Part shown: piece by piece, positions 9,489-17,262 of the stretch
Layout: the number at the start of each line of letters is the position of its first letter
Numbering within the stretch: position 1 is the stretch's first letter
From: Sphingomonas oligophenolica
GTDB taxonomy: Bacteria; Pseudomonadota; Alphaproteobacteria; Sphingomonadales; Sphingomonadaceae
NCBI RefSeq assembly: GCF_006438955.1
Contig: NZ_RCZK01000015.1
Span: 1-42,920, forward strand
Reading direction: 5' to 3'
DNA: 42,920 nt
Program-made: the position numbers and the translations under genes
Notes under the pieces: generated by a model
The model's database searches: none
Told to the model about the DNA's origin: nothing
The model's input: only the letters and a program-made list of their open reading frames with translations

Positions 9489-11161
9489 TGGAACTGCGCA
9501 TACTGCTGTTGGCGCTGCGCGGGCGCGATGCACAGGTGATTGAGCAATTGCTGTCGCGGGATGGCCATGTCTGCAACAAGTGCGATAGCACTGCGTCATT
9601 GGCCGCCGAACTCGAAAGTGGCGCGGGCACCGCGCTTCTGACAGAAGAGTCGCTTGGCGAGACAGGCAGTCAGGAACTGACTTCTTGGCTTGCTGCGCAG
9701 CCTCCGTGGTCCGATTTTCCATTCATTCTGCTTGCCACCAAGCGTGTCGGTCGGCGTCCGCGAAGCGCTATGGAAATACTCGAGCAGCTCGGCAACGTCG
9801 TCGTGCTCGAACGGCCGATCAATAGCGAAACGCTGGCGAGTGCGGTCGCGTCGGCGCTGCGCGGGCGTCGACGGCAATACGATGCGAGGCGCCGGCTGGA
9901 GGATCTCAAGGCGGCTGAGGGCCGGCTGACGCAACTCAACAATACGTTGGAAGATCGAATAGGTCAGCGCACGAACGAGTTATCAGCGGCGAACAACCAG
10001 CTCATGCAGGAGGTCGCCGAGCGTGAGCGCGCGCAGGCGGCGCTCGCGCAGGCACAGAAGATGGAGGCGGTCGGCCAGCTGACCGGCGGCATCGCGCATG
10101 ACTTCAACAATCTGCTTACCATTATCATGGGCAATCTCGAGCTGATCAAGCGCCGCGCATCCGATAACAAAATGGGTCAACTGGCCGGCTATGCGCACCA
10201 AGCCGCTGATCGTGCGGGCAAGCTCACCAGCCAGCTGCTGGCGTTTTCGCGTACCCAGCGGCTGTCGCTCATGCCTGTGAATCTCAACGCGTTGATCTTG
10301 GGCATGAACGATCTGCTGGCGCGTACAATTGGGACGCGGGTAACGATCGAGATGACGCTCGACGGAAATGATCCGTGGGCGATGGCGGACGAAAACCAGC
10401 TCGAACTCGCGATTCTCAATCTGGCAATAAACGCCCGCGATGCCATGCCCGATGGCGGTGTGCTGACGATTGGCAGCGCAACACGCGAGCCAGCGGACGA
10501 TCTGCTTATCGGTGGCGACTATGGTGTTGTTACGGTCGGAGACAGCGGAACGGGCATTTCCGCGCATCTGCTGGAGAAGGTGTTCGATCCTTTCTTCACG
10601 ACCAAGGCGATCGGCAAGGGCACCGGTTTGGGCCTGAGCCAAGTCTACGGCATCGCGCAGCAATCGGGCGGAACGGTGCGGGTCGATAGCGTTGAAGGCG
10701 AAGGAACGCGCTTCGAGATCTGGCTACCGGCCGCGGTATCGGTCGCCGAACGGAAGCCGGCGGTAGTCGCGCCCAAATTGGAAGGCGCCGTAAAGCGAAA
10801 GCTCGTCCTCGTTATCGATGACGATGAGGGTGTGCGGCGGTTCATCGTCGAATCGCTCGAAACGCTGGGCTATGACGTACTTCATGCCAATGGTGGCGAG
10901 GAGGGCTTGCGGCTGCTCGACGGCGAATGCCCGCAGCTGCTAATCGTCGATTACGCCATGCCGGGGATGAGCGGGGTCGATGTCGTCAAGGAGGTGCATG
11001 GCAGAGCCCCCAACCTGCCGATCATCCTCGCGACCGGCTATGCAGACATGGGGGCGGTTGAAGAGGTAATGGCGCTCAAGAATGTTCTCCGCAAGCCATT
11101 CCGGATCGACCAGCTGGACGATGCCGTTCGCGGCGCACTTCTTTGCGATCATGCTGCTTGA
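9488..11161 (+). CDS. Hybrid histidine kinase with N-terminal pseudo-receiver and C-terminal receiver
   Basis: A 557-residue soluble kinase started by GTG 9488, one base overlapping the kaiC-like stop. Residues 1-128 look like a receiver fold without an obvious phosphorylatable Asp (note PFILLATK and VVVLERPI, like receiver beta4 and beta5). A coiled coil follows (about 130-190). The HisKA segment has the phosphoacceptor in [11 protein letters not shown] (His204). The HATPase domain has [10 protein letters not shown] (N box), VGDSGTGI (G1), FFTTK and [13 protein letters not shown] (G2). The final receiver has the acidic triad VIDDDEG and phospho-Asp488 in [10 protein letters not shown]. This HDFNNLL class usually passes phosphate internally between kinase and receiver. 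The coupling to the kaiC-like gene suggests that ATPase gates or is gated by this kinase. Confidence 0.9.
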   Translation: MELRILLLALRGRDAQVIEQLLSRDGHVCNKCDSTASLAAELESGAGTALLTEESLGETGSQELTSWLAAQPPWSDFPFILLATKRVGRRPRSAMEILEQLGNVVVLERPINSETLASAVASALRGRRRQYDARRRLEDLKAAEGRLTQLNNTLEDRIGQRTNELSAANNQLMQEVAERERAQAALAQAQKMEAVGQLTGGIAHDFNNLLTIIMGNLELIKRRASDNKMGQLAGYAHQAADRAGKLTSQLLAFSRTQRLSLMPVNLNALILGMNDLLARTIGTRVTIEMTLDGNDPWAMADENQLELAILNLAINARDAMPDGGVLTIGSATREPADDLLIGGDYGVVTVGDSGTGISAHLLEKVFDPFFTTKAIGKGTGLGLSQVYGIAQQSGGTVRVDSVEGEGTRFEIWLPAAVSVAERKPAVVAPKLEGAVKRKLVLVIDDDEGVRRFIVESLETLGYDVLHANGGEEGLRLLDGECPQLLIVDYAMPGMSGVDVVKEVHGRAPNLPIILATGYADMGAVEEVMALKNVLRKPFRIDQLDDAVRGALLCDHAA

Positions 11162-11355
11162 TCGACCAAGCCGAGTGTGGTCGCAGAATGGGTGGGCTGC
11201 ATGGTACGAAATTTCGATAACTCCGTCGACATGGGCGGTTACGCGGTCGTCGTTCACGCCATCAATCGTGGCACGCCGTGGTGGGTCATGTGGGAACGGT
11301 GATCCTCTCGTTCCTGAAATCGTAACCAGAACAATGATTTGAAGGATGCTAACGG

Positions 11356-11428
11356 TGCCGGTTGCAGGATTCGAACCCGCGACCTCCGCTTTACAAAAGC
11401 ATTGCTCTACCAACTGAGCTAAACCGGC
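11356..11428 (-). tRNA. tRNA-Thr(TGT)
   Basis: On the minus strand GCCGGTT (5' acceptor strand, starting at 11428) pairs with AACCGGC at the other end. The D arm is GCTCAGTTGGTAGAGC, the anticodon loop TTTGTAA gives anticodon TGT, and the T arm contains GGTTCGAATCC. The discriminator is A. The bases after it read CCG, so the 3' CCA is apparently not encoded. Confidence 0.95.
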
Positions 11429-11494
11429 CTGCCGCGCCGTTACCATGTGTCATCGCCTCGACCAAGCAAGGGATGGAGATTTTTGCCGCACTGC

Positions 11495-11519
11495 GGAACG
11501 ATCTATGCTCGATAATGTT
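11495..11519 (+). promoter_or_regulatory. Candidate EcfG (general stress sigma) promoter
   Basis: GGAAC at 11495-11499, a 16-base spacer, then TGTT at 11516-11519. This matches the alphaproteobacterial general stress consensus GGAAC-N16/17-cGTT except for the first base of the -10 element. The start of the small exported protein gene lies 34 bp further on, a normal leader length. Match by eye only. Confidence 0.6.
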
Positions 11520-11553
11520 CACACAGCACGAATCAAAACCTTCAGGAGTCCCC

Positions 11554-11826
11554 ATGAGCTGCAAGAATATCGCCGCCGCCATCGCAGCATCCGCGCTCGT
11601 CGCCGTCCCGACCTTGGCAAGCGCCGCTCCCGCGGTTCAGTCGAATGCAGCATCACCCTTGTCGCTCTCTCCGATCACCCGCGCAGCGACCACGGCCAAT
11701 GGCAAGAGTCATATGACTAAGCAGGGTACTATCATTGTCGGCGTCTTGGCGCTCGGAGTCATCGTTGGTGGCATCATCGCGATCAGCAATGACAATAACA
11801 ATAATGACAGGCCCGTCAGCCGTTAA
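11554..11826 (+). CDS. Small exported/membrane hypothetical protein (90 aa)
   Basis: The ATG at 11554 follows a good CAGGAG ribosome site. The N-terminus (MSCKNIAAAIAASALVAV, then PTLASAA) is a signal peptide. A Ser/Thr/Ala-rich linker follows, then one membrane helix (IIVGVLALGVIVGGIIAI) and a short polar tail SNDNNNNDRPVSR. I do not recognise a named family, though small secreted proteins with a C-terminal glycine-rich hydrophobic helix are common in sphingomonads. A stress-type promoter lies upstream and a strong terminator directly downstream, so it appears to be a monocistronic stress-induced gene. The function is unknown; a role in the envelope is only suggested by its topology. Confidence 0.8.
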   Translation: MSCKNIAAAIAASALVAVPTLASAAPAVQSNAASPLSLSPITRAATTANGKSHMTKQGTIIVGVLALGVIVGGIIAISNDNNNNDRPVSR

Positions 11827-11850
11827 TAGCTTGCCGCTTTACGACGAAAG

Positions 11851-11886
11851 GGCGCCGCGATCGGTTTGATCGTGGCGCCTTTTTTT
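11851..11886 (+). terminator. Rho-independent terminator
   Basis: A 12-bp stem GGCGCCGCGATC / GATCGTGGCGCC (one G-T pair) with a 5-base loop is followed by seven T residues. It sits 24 bp after the stop of the small exported protein gene and separates it from the EEP-lipase pair. Confidence 0.92.
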
Positions 11887-11947
11887 GTTCAGCTATGGGC
11901 ACGGACGGTTGCAACCCCGGCGCCCTCTCCCGCGTTACGTGTCCGGA

Positions 11948-12643
11948 ATGATCAAGGTTGCCAGTTACAATATTCACAAAGGCGTGGGCCTTGATCGGCG
12001 ACGCAATCCCGACCGAATCGTCGAAGTTCTTCGCGAAATCGACGCGGATATCATCACGTTGCAAGAGGCGGACCTGCGCTTCGGCGACCGCGAGGCGGTG
12101 CTGCCGCTCCATCTGCTCGCAGAACACAGCGATTGGCAGCCGGTCCAATTCGGGATGCGCGCGCGCTCGCTGGGGTGGCACGGCAATGCGATGCTCATCC
12201 GCAAATCGGCGCAGCTGATCGATTGCGAGGCGATCCACCTGCCCTCGCTCGAACCGCGCGGATCGGTGATGGCGGACGTGCGCACCGCGATCGGGATCGT
12301 GCGGGTCGTGGGGATGCATCTCGATCTGTCGGGGCTGTGGCGGCGGCGGCAGGCCGCGGCTATCATGGCGCATGTCGACAGCTGCACCCATCGTCATCCC
12401 GCGGTCCTGATGGGCGACCTGAACGAATGGACCGTCGCGGCGGGGTGCCTCAAGGATTTCGCGCGCGATTATGCGGTTGCTGCGACCGGCCCGAGTTTCC
12501 ATTCGCGGCGCCCGGTGGGGCGACTCGACCGAATTATGGCGTCACGCGAATTGCGCATCGTCGATTGCGGGGTCCACCGCACCGCGGCGGCGCGCAAGGC
12601 GTCGGATCATCTGCCGATCTGGGCCATGTTGGACCTCATCTGA
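11948..12643 (+). CDS. Endonuclease/exonuclease/phosphatase (EEP) family hydrolase
   Basis: A 231-residue cytoplasmic member of the EEP superfamily (Mg-dependent phosphodiesterases including DNases, inositol phosphatases and sphingomyelinases). The motifs are in order: VASYNIHKGVG (Asn), IITLQEADL (catalytic Glu), MHLDLSG, LMGDLNEW (Asp, Asn), RLDRIMAS and ASDHLPIWA (Asp-His). The ATG at 11948 gives an N-terminus directly at the first beta strand; longer starts add no conserved sequence. No signal peptide is seen. It lies 16 bp before the patatin-like gene on the same strand and is probably cotranscribed, which makes a phospholipid or phosphodiester substrate conceivable. The family motifs do not show the substrate. 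Confidence 0.88.
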   Translation: MIKVASYNIHKGVGLDRRRNPDRIVEVLREIDADIITLQEADLRFGDREAVLPLHLLAEHSDWQPVQFGMRARSLGWHGNAMLIRKSAQLIDCEAIHLPSLEPRGSVMADVRTAIGIVRVVGMHLDLSGLWRRRQAAAIMAHVDSCTHRHPAVLMGDLNEWTVAAGCLKDFARDYAVAATGPSFHSRRPVGRLDRIMASRELRIVDCGVHRTAAARKASDHLPIWAMLDLI

Positions 12644-12659
12644 TACGCGGGGGGGCCTG

Positions 12660-14942
12660 ATGCGCGAAAAGGAACTGCGCCTCGCGCTGGTCTGCTACGG
12701 CGGGATCAGTCTGGCGGTCTATATGCACGGGATTACCAAGGAGATCTGGCGGCTGGTCCGCGCCAGCCGCGCGCATCATGACGGCGAACCGGCGAGCGGC
12801 GGGATCCAGGGGGTCTATCGTGCGCTGCTCGAGGAGATCGAGGCCGAGGGATCGATCCGCGTCCGCGTGCTCGCCGACATCATCGCCGGCGCCAGCGCGG
12901 GCGGAATCAACGGCATCTTCCTGGGTCAGGCCATCACCACCGGGCAGAGCCTCGATCCGCTCACCGACCTGTGGCTGCAATCCGCCGATGTCGAAGCGCT
13001 GATCGACCCCGTCGCCGCGCCATCGTCGCGGTTTTCGAAGGCATGGGCGCTCCCGCTCGCGTGGATGGCGGCGGGGCGCAGCGCCGACAAGGTCGAGGAA
13101 CTCGACGAAAAGACGCGCGAAGAGGTCCGGGTGAAGCTGTCGCATTTTGTCCGGTCGCGCTGGTTCGAACCGCCGTTCGGCGGATCGATTTTCACCGGGC
13201 TGCTGCTCGACGCGTTCGACGCGATGGCGGCGAGCGAGCGCGGGCCGCGGCTCCTCCCCCCCGGTCAGCCGCTCGACCTGTTCGTGACGGTCACCGATTT
13301 CGCGGGGCATCCCGAACGGCTCGCGCTCAATTCGCCCCCCGAAGTGCTCGAAACCGAACATCGGCTGGTGATCGATTTCAGCGACCACGGCCATCCCGCC
13401 GACACGCTTGCGGCGATCCCCGAACTCGCGTTCGCAGCGCGTGCGACGTCGAGTTTTCCGGGCGCGTTTCCGCCGTTCACCGTCACCGAACTCGACGGCG
13501 TGCTCGCCAACCGTCACCAGGACTGGGCGGGTCGCCGCGGCTTCCTCAAGCGCGCATTGCCGCGCCAGTTCGCGGCGGGGCACGCCGAAACCGTGGTGCT
13601 GATCGACGGATCGGTGCTTGCCAACGCGCCGTTCCGCCCCGCGATCGACGCGCTCAAGGAGCGCCCCGCGCGCCGCGAAATCGATCGCCGCTTCGTCTAT
13701 ATCGATCCTAAACCGGGCATCCGCCTCCGCCTCACCAAAGGCGGCGCGCAGCCGGGGTTCTTCCAGACCATCCTCGGCGCGCTGTCCGATCTGCCGCGCC
13801 AGCAGCCGATCGGCGACAACCTCAACGCGATCGCGGGTCGGTCGGCGCGGATCGACCGGATGCGGGGCATCCTCACCGCGCTGCGCCCCGCGGTGGAGGC
13901 GGAGATCGAGGCGCTGTTCGGCCACACGCTGTTCCTCGATCGCCCGACCGCATCGCGGCTGGTCGCGTGGCGGCGGCGCGCGCAACATGCGGCGGCGGTG
14001 AAGGCGGGCTACAGCTATGCCGCCTATGGCCATTTGAAACTGGCCGGCGTCGTCGAAACCATCACCGGGCTGCTGTACCATGTCGGCGGCGAACTGGGGC
14101 AAATGCGCTGGCGCCGGATCCAGCGCGCGATCGAGGCCGCGATTACCGCGCGCGGGTTCGACGACGCCGCGCCGAGCTTCTCGGGCAAGGAAAGCGCGGC
14201 GACGATCGATTTTCTGCGCACCTTCGATCTCGGTTTTCGCATCCGTCGCCTGCGGCTGATGGCGCGGCGGCTGAACGAGATCGATACCCAGGGCGAAGAG
14301 GTAACCGCGATCAGCGATGCGATCTACACCTCGCTGTCCGCCTATCTCGATCGCCAGCGCGTCGACGATCATCCCGAGCTGCGCCAGCAAGTGCGCTCGC
14401 TCCGCGGGGAAGCGCACGAGCTGCTCGGCGCGCTCGCCACCTCGCTCGACCTCAAGACGCTCGATGCCGAGACCGACGAACGGCTCGCCGAGGGCTTCGC
14501 CGCACTCGACAAGGCGCCGCGCCGCGCGTTGCTGCTGACCTATCTTGGCTTTCCCTATTTCGACACCGCGACGCTGCCGCTGCTCCAGGGTGAGGGGCTC
14601 GACGAATTCGATCCGATCAAGGTCGACCGGATCGCCCCCGACGACGCGCCCTCAATCCGCTCGGGCGGTGCGGAGGCGACGCTGAAGGGCATCCAGTTCA
14701 ACAGCTTCGGCGCGTTCTTCAGCCGCGCCTATCGCGAGAATGATTATCTGTGGGGGCGGCTCCACGGTGCCGAGCGGATGATCGACATCACCGTGTCGAC
14801 GCTTCCCCCCACCGTCCGCATGAAGCCCGGCCGCGTCGCCGCGATCAAGCGCGCGGCATTCCTCGCGATCCTCGACGAGGAAGAACCGCGACTGACCAAG
14901 ATCGCGCCGCTGTTCGTGGAATTGCGGCAAGAGATTGGGTGA
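12660..14942 (+). CDS. Patatin-like phospholipase with DUF3376-type C-terminus (TIGR03607-like)
   Basis: A 760-residue patatin-related lipid acyl hydrolase. It starts MREKELRLALVCYGGISLAV, typical of the TIGR03607 group. The catalytic dyad is Ser79 in the nucleophile elbow GASAGG and Asp316 in LIDGSVLANAPF. The C-terminal half (about 400-760) is a mostly helical DUF3376-like region that includes GIQFNSFGAFFSRAYRENDY. There is no signal peptide or clear membrane segment, so it is probably cytoplasmic or peripheral. The ATG at 12660 follows a G-rich ribosome site and gives the conserved family start; an upstream in-frame extension runs through the EEP gene in the wrong frame and was discarded. 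Members in alphaproteobacteria are large and of unknown physiological substrate. Probable operon partner of the EEP hydrolase. Confidence 0.9.
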   Translation: MREKELRLALVCYGGISLAVYMHGITKEIWRLVRASRAHHDGEPASGGIQGVYRALLEEIEAEGSIRVRVLADIIAGASAGGINGIFLGQAITTGQSLDPLTDLWLQSADVEALIDPVAAPSSRFSKAWALPLAWMAAGRSADKVEELDEKTREEVRVKLSHFVRSRWFEPPFGGSIFTGLLLDAFDAMAASERGPRLLPPGQPLDLFVTVTDFAGHPERLALNSPPEVLETEHRLVIDFSDHGHPADTLAAIPELAFAARATSSFPGAFPPFTVTELDGVLANRHQDWAGRRGFLKRALPRQFAAGHAETVVLIDGSVLANAPFRPAIDALKERPARREIDRRFVYIDPKPGIRLRLTKGGAQPGFFQTILGALSDLPRQQPIGDNLNAIAGRSARIDRMRGILTALRPAVEAEIEALFGHTLFLDRPTASRLVAWRRRAQHAAAVKAGYSYAAYGHLKLAGVVETITGLLYHVGGELGQMRWRRIQRAIEAAITARGFDDAAPSFSGKESAATIDFLRTFDLGFRIRRLRLMARRLNEIDTQGEEVTAISDAIYTSLSAYLDRQRVDDHPELRQQVRSLRGEAHELLGALATSLDLKTLDAETDERLAEGFAALDKAPRRALLLTYLGFPYFDTATLPLLQGEGLDEFDPIKVDRIAPDDAPSIRSGGAEATLKGIQFNSFGAFFSRAYRENDYLWGRLHGAERMIDITVSTLPPTVRMKPGRVAAIKRAAFLAILDEEEPRLTKIAPLFVELRQEIG

Positions 14943-15041
14943 GGTTGGTGGCCGATGGCGGTTAGTGCTCAGTCATGAACATTGAGGGGCAATCTGGCCT
15001 GTTGCGATTGCATACGACGATCAACGGCTTATCGTCTGGTG

Positions 15042-15443
15042 ATGCAACGGTCCACAATTCTAATCGCCTTAGCAGTCGCTGCGATAGTTTGTCCGGTAAA
15101 GGGCGCTCCAAGACGTTATATCACTCCGTCTTACGCTATTGCTCATGCCGCTCAGCTTGACGGGCAGTGGGTCACGATCGGCGGGTTTGTCGATCTTGGT
15201 ACCAACTCGCGTTGCCTGTATGAATCGATGCAGGCTGTTCGGGGCAAGAACGGTATTGCCGGGCACGTGGTGACGCTATCCGGAGGTGACAATCTGCTGC
15301 GCAGGCGGGCGGAATTGAATCATAAATTCGTGATCGTGAGTGGTACCTTCAAAAGGACGTTCAACGCTCCCGACGTGATCGATCTTTACCAGTGCAACGA
15401 CGTCGGCATTGAGCAAGAAGTGGTCCGACGTAGTGAGCCGTAG
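15042..15443 (+). CDS. Exported hypothetical protein (133 aa)
   Basis: The ATG at 15042 gives a signal peptide (MQRSTILIALAVAAIVCPVKG) and a mature domain of about 110 residues. The mature part contains two beta-rich stretches, DGQWVTIGGFVDLG and HKFVIVSGTFKRT, spaced like the strands of a small OB-type barrel, and two cysteines (RCLYES, LYQCND) that could form a disulfide. I do not recognise a named family. Codon use is slightly less GC-rich than its neighbours. It stands alone, with about 100 bp on the left and 140 bp to lapA. The function is unknown. Confidence 0.65.
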   Translation: MQRSTILIALAVAAIVCPVKGAPRRYITPSYAIAHAAQLDGQWVTIGGFVDLGTNSRCLYESMQAVRGKNGIAGHVVTLSGGDNLLRRRAELNHKFVIVSGTFKRTFNAPDVIDLYQCNDVGIEQEVVRRSEP

Positions 15444-15582
15444 GTAATCAGGTTACGCTTCTCTCCGCTCAACGCTCCGTTTCCGCTTCGCACCATTTCC
15501 ACGCACCGACACCACCCCGCCACCCGCATCGGGCTGGCCACCGGCGCACGACGGGTCTAGCGTCGGTTCCCCAAGGGAGGAC

Positions 15583-15939
15583 ATGATGCAGTTCCTGAAA
15601 ATCCTGTTCTGGTGCCTGCTCGCGTTCGTCGCGGCGCTGTTCACCTATGGCAACTGGACGTCGGTGCCGATCCAGTTGTGGAGCGGAACCGAGGCGCTCG
15701 TGAAGCTGCCGTTCCTGCTCGTGGTCGCGTTCCTGATCGGCTTCGTGCCGACCTATATTTATTATCATGCGGTCCGCTGGCGGCTGAAACAGCGGCTGTC
15801 GACCAACGAACGCGCGCTGGTCGAGGCGCGGGCGTTGCCGATCGCACCGCCCCCACAACAAGCCCCACCGGTGTACCAGCCCGATCCTCCCGCCCCGCCG
15901 CTCGGCGTCGATCCCGCGGCGGAGGATCGCCTGGCATGA
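15583..15939 (+). CDS. LapA-domain (DUF1049) inner-membrane protein
   Basis: A 118-residue protein with two membrane helices (about 4-22 and 42-62) in the LapA/YciS arrangement, containing the family-like FTYGNWTSVPIQLW between them. It has a basic coiled segment and a Pro-rich tail. E. coli LapA works with LapB in control of lipopolysaccharide assembly; other members are poorly known. The start at 15583 has an AAGGGAGGAC ribosome site; ATG 15586 is equally possible. Its stop overlaps the pyrF start as ATGA, a lapA-pyrF pairing seen in other proteobacteria (E. coli has yciS-yciM-pyrF). Confidence 0.85.
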   Translation: MMQFLKILFWCLLAFVAALFTYGNWTSVPIQLWSGTEALVKLPFLLVVAFLIGFVPTYIYYHAVRWRLKQRLSTNERALVEARALPIAPPPQQAPPVYQPDPPAPPLGVDPAAEDRLA

Positions 15940-16610
15940 CGAGCCGGATCTACGTCGCGATCGATACCCCCGACATGGCGCGCGCGAAGGCGATCGCGAC
16001 GCGGTGCAAACATCATGTCGGCGGGCTGAAGCTCGGCCTCGAATTCTTCGTCGCACACGGCCAGCCGGGGGTACGCGAGATGGCGGAACTCGGCCTGCCG
16101 ATCTTTCTCGACCTCAAGCTCCACGACATTCCCAACACCGTCGCCAAGGCGGTGCAGGCGCTCTCCGCGCTCGATCCGACGATCCTGACGGTCCATGCGA
16201 GCGGCGGGCGCGCGATGATGGAGGACGCCAAGGCAGCGGCGCCGACGCATACGAAGGTCGTCGCGGTGACGATGCTGACCAGCCTCGACGCGGACGACCT
16301 CACCGCGACCGGGGTCGGCGGCTCGGCGCATGATCAGGTCGTCCGGCTCGCGGCGTTGGCGGAGGCGGCTGGACTTGACGGGATCGTCTGTTCGGGCGCG
16401 GAAGTCGCCGCGGCGAAGGCGGCGTGGCCCAAGGGGTTCTTCGTGGTGCCCGGCGTGCGCCCCGCCAACGCAAAGGCGGGCGACCAGAAACGCGTCGTGA
16501 CCCCGCGCGAGGCGGTCGATGCGGGCGCGTCGATTCTGGTCATCGGACGACCCATTACCCAAGCCGAAGACCCCGACTCCGCCGCCCGCGCGATCGGCGC
16601 GACAATCTAA
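15936..16610 (+). CDS. pyrF: Orotidine 5'-phosphate decarboxylase
   Basis: A 224-residue TIM-barrel enzyme that decarboxylates OMP to UMP, the last step of de novo pyrimidine synthesis, in the cytoplasm. The catalytic Lys-Asp array is FLDLKLHDIPNT, preceded by IYVAIDTPD and GGLKLGLEFF. The phosphate-binding loop includes VVPGVRP and ILVIGRPITQA. Length is normal for the bacterial form. It starts by 4-bp overlap with lapA, so translation is coupled. A REP-like repeat follows immediately downstream and may stabilise or end the transcript. Confidence 0.97.
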   Translation: MTSRIYVAIDTPDMARAKAIATRCKHHVGGLKLGLEFFVAHGQPGVREMAELGLPIFLDLKLHDIPNTVAKAVQALSALDPTILTVHASGGRAMMEDAKAAAPTHTKVVAVTMLTSLDADDLTATGVGGSAHDQVVRLAALAEAAGLDGIVCSGAEVAAAKAAWPKGFFVVPGVRPANAKAGDQKRVVTPREAVDAGASILVIGRPITQAEDPDSAARAIGATI

Positions 16611-16629
16611 AGCGCGATGACTTACTTAA

Positions 16630-16738
16630 ACCCGTTCGTGCTGAGCTTGTCGAAGCACAGTGAGTCTCAGGCCCTTCGACCCGGCCCCATCAAAGTAATA
16701 CTTTCACGGGAACCCGGTAGGCTCAGGGCGAACGGTTG
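16630..16738. repeat. REP-like inverted repeat, interrupted by a 38-bp insert
   Basis: The left arm CCCGTTCGTGCTGAGCTTGT begins at 16631 and continues CGAAGCAC. The right arm CCCTTCGAC ... AGGCTCAGGGCGAACGG ends at 16735. Together these resemble the widespread intergenic repeat of GC-rich proteobacteria in which a CCGTTCG...CGAAG arm faces CCCTTCGACAGGCTCAGGGC. Here the second arm is split after CCCTTCGAC (16680) by bases 16681-16718, which contain the palindrome AAAGTAATACTTT. It lies between convergent genes pyrF and the DUF2147 gene. Confidence 0.75.
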
Positions 16739-16798
16739 AAGTCTGGTCGACCTAACGTCATCACACTCAAGTGAGCGCATCCGCTAGGTCGTGCCGTC

Positions 16799-17218
16799 CT
16801 ATCCCGCCTTGCTCCACGTCTGGGTCTTGCAGAAGAACAACACGCAGCCCTTGACCTTGATCGTGTCCGGCCCCGCGCGCGACATCACAGACTTATAGGT
16901 CTTGCCCTCTTCGGGGCTGTAGATCCGGCCCTTCCAGCTGTCGCCGTCCGCCTTGAAACCGCTCAGGATCTGAAGCCCCTCGATCGGCCGATGGCGGAGC
17001 TTGGGATCGGGATTATTCTCGTCGACCGGCGGTCCCTTGGGCGTCGCCGCGAGAATCTTCGTTACCTTGCCGCAGATCGTACTGCCGCACGTTCCGATCG
17101 TCACCACCGCCTTGCCATCGTCGGTCACCCAGCGCCCCGTGACGGGTTGCGCGGCGAAGGCGGTGGCGGGAACGGCGGCGAGCGCTAGCGCGGCAAGCAA
17201 ATGGGGAGCGTTACGCAA
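16799..17218 (-). CDS. Exported DUF2147 domain protein
   Basis: A 139-residue secreted or periplasmic protein. It has a signal peptide (LLAALALAAVPATAFA) followed by the DUF2147 fold, a small calycin-like beta barrel. Family features are VTGRWVTDDGKAVVTI, CGSTICGKV, LQILSGFKADGDSWKGRIY, GKTYKSVMS and a C-terminal CVLFFC. Length matches the family. Paired cysteines may form a disulfide. The function of DUF2147 is not known; a ligand-binding barrel is inferred from the fold. It diverges from mtnP across 44 bp. Confidence 0.88.
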   Translation of the reverse strand: MRNAPHLLAALALAAVPATAFAAQPVTGRWVTDDGKAVVTIGTCGSTICGKVTKILAATPKGPPVDENNPDPKLRHRPIEGLQILSGFKADGDSWKGRIYSPEEGKTYKSVMSRAGPDTIKVKGCVLFFCKTQTWSKAG

Positions 17219-17262
17219 AGCTAATTCTCCGTGATAGACTAAGGCGATAGAGGGAGTAGCGC

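Noticed and set aside
12636..14417. 593-codon minus-strand frame opposite the patatin gene
   Set aside because: Arg/Asp-rich shadow; the plus strand has the catalytic dyad and family start.
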